From Acanthochromis polyacanthus (Eukaryota; Chordata; Actinopteri; Pomacentridae): a stretch of 64,000 nt of DNA. The stretch covers positions 42,743,255 to 42,807,254 of the forward strand of contig NC_067118.1 of assembly GCF_021347895.1 (NCBI RefSeq). Direction: 5' to 3'. This document shows, in pieces, positions 44,515-64,000 of this stretch (its first letter is position 1; the number at the start of each line of letters is the position of its first letter). The position numbers and the translations under genes were made by a program. The notes beneath the pieces were generated by a model. It worked only from the letters and a program-made list of their open reading frames with translations. It was not told the DNA's origin and did no database searches.

Positions 44515-45680
44515 AGGCCATGAAAACTGGGCTCCCCTCCTCTCTCGGCCCTCTCTTTCCCCTCAGAAGGGCCGAGGCTGGGGTCGGAGGCCTCCATGAT
44601 TTGCTAAAAGGACTCTCTGAATCGAACTGCGGGAGGGTTTGGCTGTCGTTTAGTTGTGTCATGGCCTGAGCGGGGCAGGGAGTGAGAGAGTGAAGCCGAC
44701 TGATAGGTTCAGGCACCCGAAAGCAGATGATGTTTCACCACATACCATGTTGGATGCATTCGATTTGTTGTTTGGCTGATGAACCCTCCACCTCGTAGGG
44801 TTTTGGGTTTTTTTTTTTTCCATTTGCTGTGATTCTTGATTCCTCCAAGAAAAGCTTGAGTTAACACAGCTTCAATCTTTCCTCGTTCTTTCTCCTCACA
44901 CTTTACAGACATGAACATTTGTTTGGATTAAAAAAGAAAAAGATGCATTTTTTCATGAAACCAACCAAACTGTAGTTCAGTTCATCTACAGTGACGGAGC
45001 TCAGATGCTCTGCTAGCTGTAGTTATGATCTTCTTTTCTGGAGCTCAGTGTTGCTTTAACTAATAGTTGTGTTCTTTCTCCTGCTCTGGCTGTAAATTAC
45101 AAACTGTTAGTCCAGATTTTTCTGCCCAAGCTTATAATAGGGAAACATTAAAGTCACTGAGCAGGAATACCTGACCAGTCTGTGGAAACTTCTACCATGG
45201 ACCTGCTTTTGATCATTTTATAGCAGAAGATGACACAAACTTAAGCTGTTTAGGGCTGATAAAGGGGAGGAAATAGAAACTATACAGTGTGTTTGAGTGC
45301 TTTTGTGGCATTGATAAGCAGTTGTGTACTTTATTTCTTCAGAAGATTAGATGGTCAAATTATATCAAACAGTGGAGATTTGATTAGATAAATTTAAAAA
45401 TCAATAAAGTTCATTTTGTAATTAAGAGCAGGTTTCTTGAGCTGATCCCAGTCCCCCTAAAAGAGCAGCTTCTGAGCAGGCACCTCAGGTCAGTCTCCTA
45501 CAGGTTATTTCCAGAGCAATTAAAGAAATTTAAACCACCGTCTATCCAGGATATGAGTTTCAGTCCAGTGCTCCTGGACACGTTTGGTTCTGTTCTTGTT
45601 TGAGAGGAATGTGGATAAGAAGGTCTGGCTGGAATCATTTTAAAACCTGGTTTTTACAAAAATAAAATATTCTACTCTCT
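44515..45680 (+). other. eif2s2: eif2s2 3' UTR
   Basis: Unique sequence with AATAAA at 45403-45408 and a second at 45661-45666. Confidence 0.6.
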
Positions 45681-46310
45681 CTCCACCACTTTCTCTGTGC
45701 TTTCCATCCATGTCGTCACACTAGAGCTCTCGTTAAATATTTAATTTTTGTAAATTAATTGATTGCATCTTGAGATGATTTGCCCTATCAAGATCTAAGA
45801 AGTGCTACTGCTGTAAAATGTCTGTTTCCATTCATCAACACTTTATATATATATTTTAATAGATGCCTAGGGTAAAGTATATTTCAAATCCTTTTTAGGT
45901 TATTTAGATACTGACATTTAAGAATTTAAAATCCATTTCAACGATTATCAACACCATCACATATTTACTTAGTTTCCTATAGGAGCCTGTTTTCACCACT
46001 TGGGGAAGAAAAGTCACATACTATCTCATAATTATGAGATAGAAACTCATAATTATGACTATCTCATAATTATGACTTAATATCGGATAATTATGAGATA
46101 CTAAGTCATAATTATGACTTACTGTCTCGTAACTATAAGATTGCATGTGACTTTATTTTTTCAAGTGGTGGAAACGGGTGTCCGTACTTTCCGGTTGCAT
46201 GTGGGGGAAAAAATAGGAAGCTTTTAATTTGAAATTCAATACCAGAGTGGTGTCTATGAAGATATCTATGGTGGTGAACTTCATATCTCTGGGTGCCACT
46301 ATGAGCTTAA
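45681..46310. other. eif2s2-srsf6 gap (about 0.63 kb)
   Basis: The gap is mostly AT-rich and unremarkable to 45985, followed by the foldback element at 45986-46178. No gene is present. Confidence 0.6.
45986..46178. mobile_element. Foldback MITE upstream of srsf6
   Basis: Arms cctgttttcaccacttgggg and aagtggtggaaacggg are inverted copies, continuing with aagtcac/gtgactt. The centre is an array of palindromic ctcataattatgag and cataattatgac units. The whole can fold into a long hairpin. It has no coding capacity. Confidence 0.75.
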
Positions 46311-46474
46311 CCCTGATTGGCTGATTCCGCCTGGAGCTTCACGCTAATTGGCTGGTTTGGCGCAGTCGCCGAGGACTTGTTGGCGGAGAAGCTCATAGCG
46401 TTGAACAGCAGCAGCAGCCAGCTAGCAACGAGCTGTGGCGGAGCACCGTCGAGAACAACGTTGGGTGAGAAACC
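46311..46474 (+). promoter_or_regulatory. srsf6: srsf6 promoter with paired CCAAT boxes, and 5' UTR
   Basis: Two inverted CCAAT boxes, both attggctg, at 46316 and 46347 are 31 bp apart. This spacing of about three helix turns is common in NF-Y promoters. CpG-rich sequence follows up to the start codon. Confidence 0.6.
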
Positions 46475-51221
<4,747 letters not shown>

Positions 51222-52215
51222 TGGAGGACGGCGGTTTGGTCCTCATGCTGTACATAGAGCAGTGTTTAATAACAGCTTCTGCTTCCTGACTCGTCTACTT
51301 TTCTCCTCCAGGTGTCTGAACATGTTCATCAGATGATGCTCCTCAGTGCCGGGCTGCTCTGTGGAGATGTTTGACGTTAGCTGCCTCCAAAAACACGCCA
51401 GAATTATTTTCATGGTGCTAGTTCTGAAGTAGTTTAAGTTCCAAACTTTCAGCCTGGTGGGTAATATTTAGGTTTGTGGCATGAGCTGAGCAGTGTAGTT
51501 TATGGAAGGAAAGCTTGTCTTTATTGTACTTTTACTCAGTTTGCAGCAAATTTTTTTTTCCGTTTTTTGATTGATTAAACTTTATCACCATTTTTAAGTG
51601 TCCTCAAATCCATCGTTGTTCAGAAGAAATGTTTTGAGCTCGAAACTGTGGGAGAAAAGTAGCAGAGAAGCCGTTTTTCCTTTAGATCTGCATCTTCAGT
51701 GATTATTTCCTTCAGGAGTCCGTGTGTCTCTGGGATCCAACAGCTGCATATTTACACGAAAACAAGGGTTTGTATTTCATATTTGAACACCTTGCATCGT
51801 CCGGTGGATTGTTCTGATCCTTTTTAACCTCTTGTACATAGACGATGTTATCAGAAATGACGTGAACCTGCAGCAGGTCGTTTGATTCTTTATGGATTTA
51901 GGTTTGATTCGAGCCTGGAAGCCTCCATGTCCTGTTTCTGTCACGTTTCCTGCCTCTGGTTAATTTCTTTTCTGCCAGTTGAATCCAGGCATTAAGGGTT
52001 ATTTAAATGGTGCAGGTCATACTGGAGTTTGTGAACCTGACTGCTTTGTGGAAGGTCGGCTTGTGGGTTTATTTTTTCTTTTTTAAAGCTTACTGAATGC
52101 AGCCACCATCTCCATCTTGTGGAGCGGGTTCATAGTTTTTGTTTTGTTTTTGGGATCTAATGGAAAATGTTCTGTTTTTTTATTGTATGTTCAATTAAAG
52201 ATATTAATCAAAAAA
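51222..52215 (+). other. srsf6: srsf6 3' UTR
   Basis: Unique sequence ending near ATTAAA (52194-52199), followed by a GT-rich element (tgttgcagtgtggtgttgc). Confidence 0.7.
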
Positions 52216-52479
52216 TAATGTTGCAGTGTGGTGTTGCTTTGTTTCAGAATTGCAAAAAAAAAAGCATCGTTTGCTGCAGTATGGACATGACCTATATCTG
52301 CTAATTATATAATAAACGCTGCTTCATTAAAGGAAGCTGACGTCTGTTTGGAGGCAGAAGCTGCAGTTTGCTTTGGGATATGTGGTTATTTTAAAGCTTC
52401 TGTCTGCCGGTATAATCGATCATTTATCTGTGATCTGTGGAAGTCTTTTAACACATCAGAGAGACGGACGAGCGGTGAC
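52216..52479. other. Short srsf6-l3mbtl1 gap
   Basis: About 260 bp with a poly-A run and no recognisable feature. It separates the srsf6 poly(A) signal from the l3mbtl1 promoter. Confidence 0.6.
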
Positions 52480-52538
52480 TGTACTGTGGGCCCGCGCATG
52501 CGCAGTGGGAGCCCCGGAGCCGCAGGAGATCAGAGCTG
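52480..52538 (+). promoter_or_regulatory. l3mbtl1: l3mbtl1 core promoter and candidate noncoding exon 1
   Basis: GCGCATGCGC at 52494-52503 is a perfect NRF1 palindrome in a CpG-rich stretch. gagctg followed by gtaagc (donor at 52539) makes a plausible end of an untranslated first exon, joined to the acceptor before 53939. Confidence 0.5.
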
Positions 52539-53588
52539 GTAAGCCAGAAATTCAGTTTCCTCAAATCTGCAAACACGAATTAATATTCACGTTTATAACT
52601 TCCCAATAATCGTAGCGGACGTATTTGCATTCCGTAGGGGTTAAATGAACAAACGGTAGATGTGGTTTTTAGTATTTTTCCCTCCTTAAGGTGGACCGTT
52701 TGTGGCGTTCTGGATGAAATCAGCCACAAAAGCTTTTCATGTCTAAAATGAGATGATGGCAGCCGGTTAATTGAGCCAGGCGACTTAAATGCATTTTAAT
52801 GTGAGGAGCGGTGGAGGTTTCAGTGGAATATCGAACATGCCTGGTGTTGTTAGGAGGTGAAAATGCTCCTCATTCATTAGAGATGTTACCGGAATGGAGG
52901 ATTTTCTCACTAAATGTGATTTTGACTGGAATTAACACTCTGCTTTTAACACAGTTTAATTGTTTTTAATTTTTTTGTGCCTGAAGGATTTCACATCCTC
53001 CGCCATTTTAACTGAAAGGCTGTATTTTTGTGCGTATGTGTGTGTGTGGAAAATATTGGTGTGTCACCATTAAAGGCTCATTTCACTGAAGGTGATGGAT
53101 GGCTGCTAAAAAGTTAAACAGGGTCCTGGCTGTTCTGCATGTTTTTTTGTTTTTTAATTGTCATTGATTCATTTTATTTTGTTTTTTTTTTAAAGTTGGA
53201 TGAAATTGAAAGTCTTTCTGCTTTATTTCCCCTCATTAATGCTCTTATTGCGCTAAAATAAAAACAATATTTAAGAGTTTTTATTTGTCACATGCTCACA
53301 CAGTGTGTGCATTTAAATGTACAACCACCATATTTTAAAGTTTTCCTAATACTAACAGATTTCTCATTAAGGCAGAAATTACTGTTGTATGCTACAAAAA
53401 TCACATATAACAGGCTCAGTCTATAATTGAGGGACTTCTGAAGTCCATGGGATACATCTGCATACATTTTTATTGAGAGTAGGAAAAGTAATGTTTGTAT
53501 GTTCATTATGATCATGTTTTTACAAATTCCATCATTATTTATTATGGAAACAATCACTTATTAATAAAAAAATGACTGGATATCACTA

Positions 53589-53830
53589 AAATGTCAACTA
53601 TGATACAAAAAGTCCCACAATTATATATGACCCGTTAAGAATGACTTGAAAATGATCCATAATTACAGAAAATTAGTGCAGAATGACATGAAATCTGTCC
53701 TAAATGACTCAAAAATTATCTCAAAGACCCAGAAATGATCCAAAATTATGAGGAAAGATCCAAGCTGACGTAAAACTTGTTGAAAATGAGCCAAAAATGT
53801 CCTAATTTGGATAAAAATATACCCACTACA
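53589..53830. repeat. Dispersed element with degenerate tandem core
   Basis: Starts atgtcaactatgatac...ttatatatgacccgttaa, as at 692-745, then runs of gaatgac, aaaatgatcc and gactcaaaa units. Confidence 0.55.
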
Positions 53831-53957
53831 TACTGATAGCATAAAGCAGCGTAAACTGAGTGAAATAAAATGTTAAAATGACAAAAAAGCTGAGGTATTC
53901 TGCTGCTCCTCGTCCTTTTCTTCTCCAGCGCTCCAGCACAATCACCAGGACGCCGTT

Positions 53958-64000
<10,043 letters not shown>

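Overview
The window looks like nuclear DNA of a ray-finned (teleost) fish. Six intron-containing genes, all on the + strand, can be read exon by exon with GT-AG introns and encode close relatives of human proteins. Introns and gaps are full of fish-type repeats: Rex1/RTE-like LINE tails, tRNA-headed SINEs, short hAT, Tc1 and TTAA-flanked elements, and long microsatellites. I cannot name the species.

Layout from left to right: (1) 1290-8792, the last eight coding exons of gnas (G-protein alpha-s), whose first half lies off the left edge, with a 3' UTR to about 9.87 kb. (2) 9.87-16.4 kb, a gene-free repeat-rich gap. (3) 16757-26050, vapb, an ER membrane contact-site tether (6 exons, 246 aa). 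(4) 29754-34984, chmp4b, an ESCRT-III filament subunit (5 exons, 223 aa). (5) 38317-44514, eif2s2, the beta subunit of translation initiation factor eIF2 (9 exons, 333 aa). (6) 46475-51221, srsf6, an SR splicing factor (6 exons, 366 aa). (7) 52.5-64.0 kb, the 5' half of l3mbtl1, a chromatin-compacting MBT protein (an untranslated first exon, then ten coding exons reaching the right edge).

The genes are unrelated housekeeping or regulatory genes, not an operon or pathway. From general knowledge, all six human counterparts lie on chromosome 20 (GNAS and VAPB in the distal long arm; CHMP4B and EIF2S2 near 20q11; SRSF6 and L3MBTL1 adjacent near 20q13.1). The block is therefore a compacted, co-oriented remnant of one ancestral chromosome. 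Promoter-like CpG-rich sequence with recognisable sites (CRE, ETS, paired CCAAT boxes, NRF1 palindrome) precedes vapb, chmp4b, srsf6 and l3mbtl1.

I found no new gene system. The unusual items are a 52-bp minisatellite that begins exactly at a gnas splice donor; a SINE nested in a hAT element nested in a Tc1 element in l3mbtl1; two TTAA-flanked MITE families (one with perfect inverted ends); a degenerate dispersed repeat present at least seven times in one orientation; a possible poison exon in srsf6; and a small membrane-protein-like ORF in eif2s2 intron 1. Exon limits come from reading frame and GT-AG signals. UTR ends, promoters and repeat limits are approximate.
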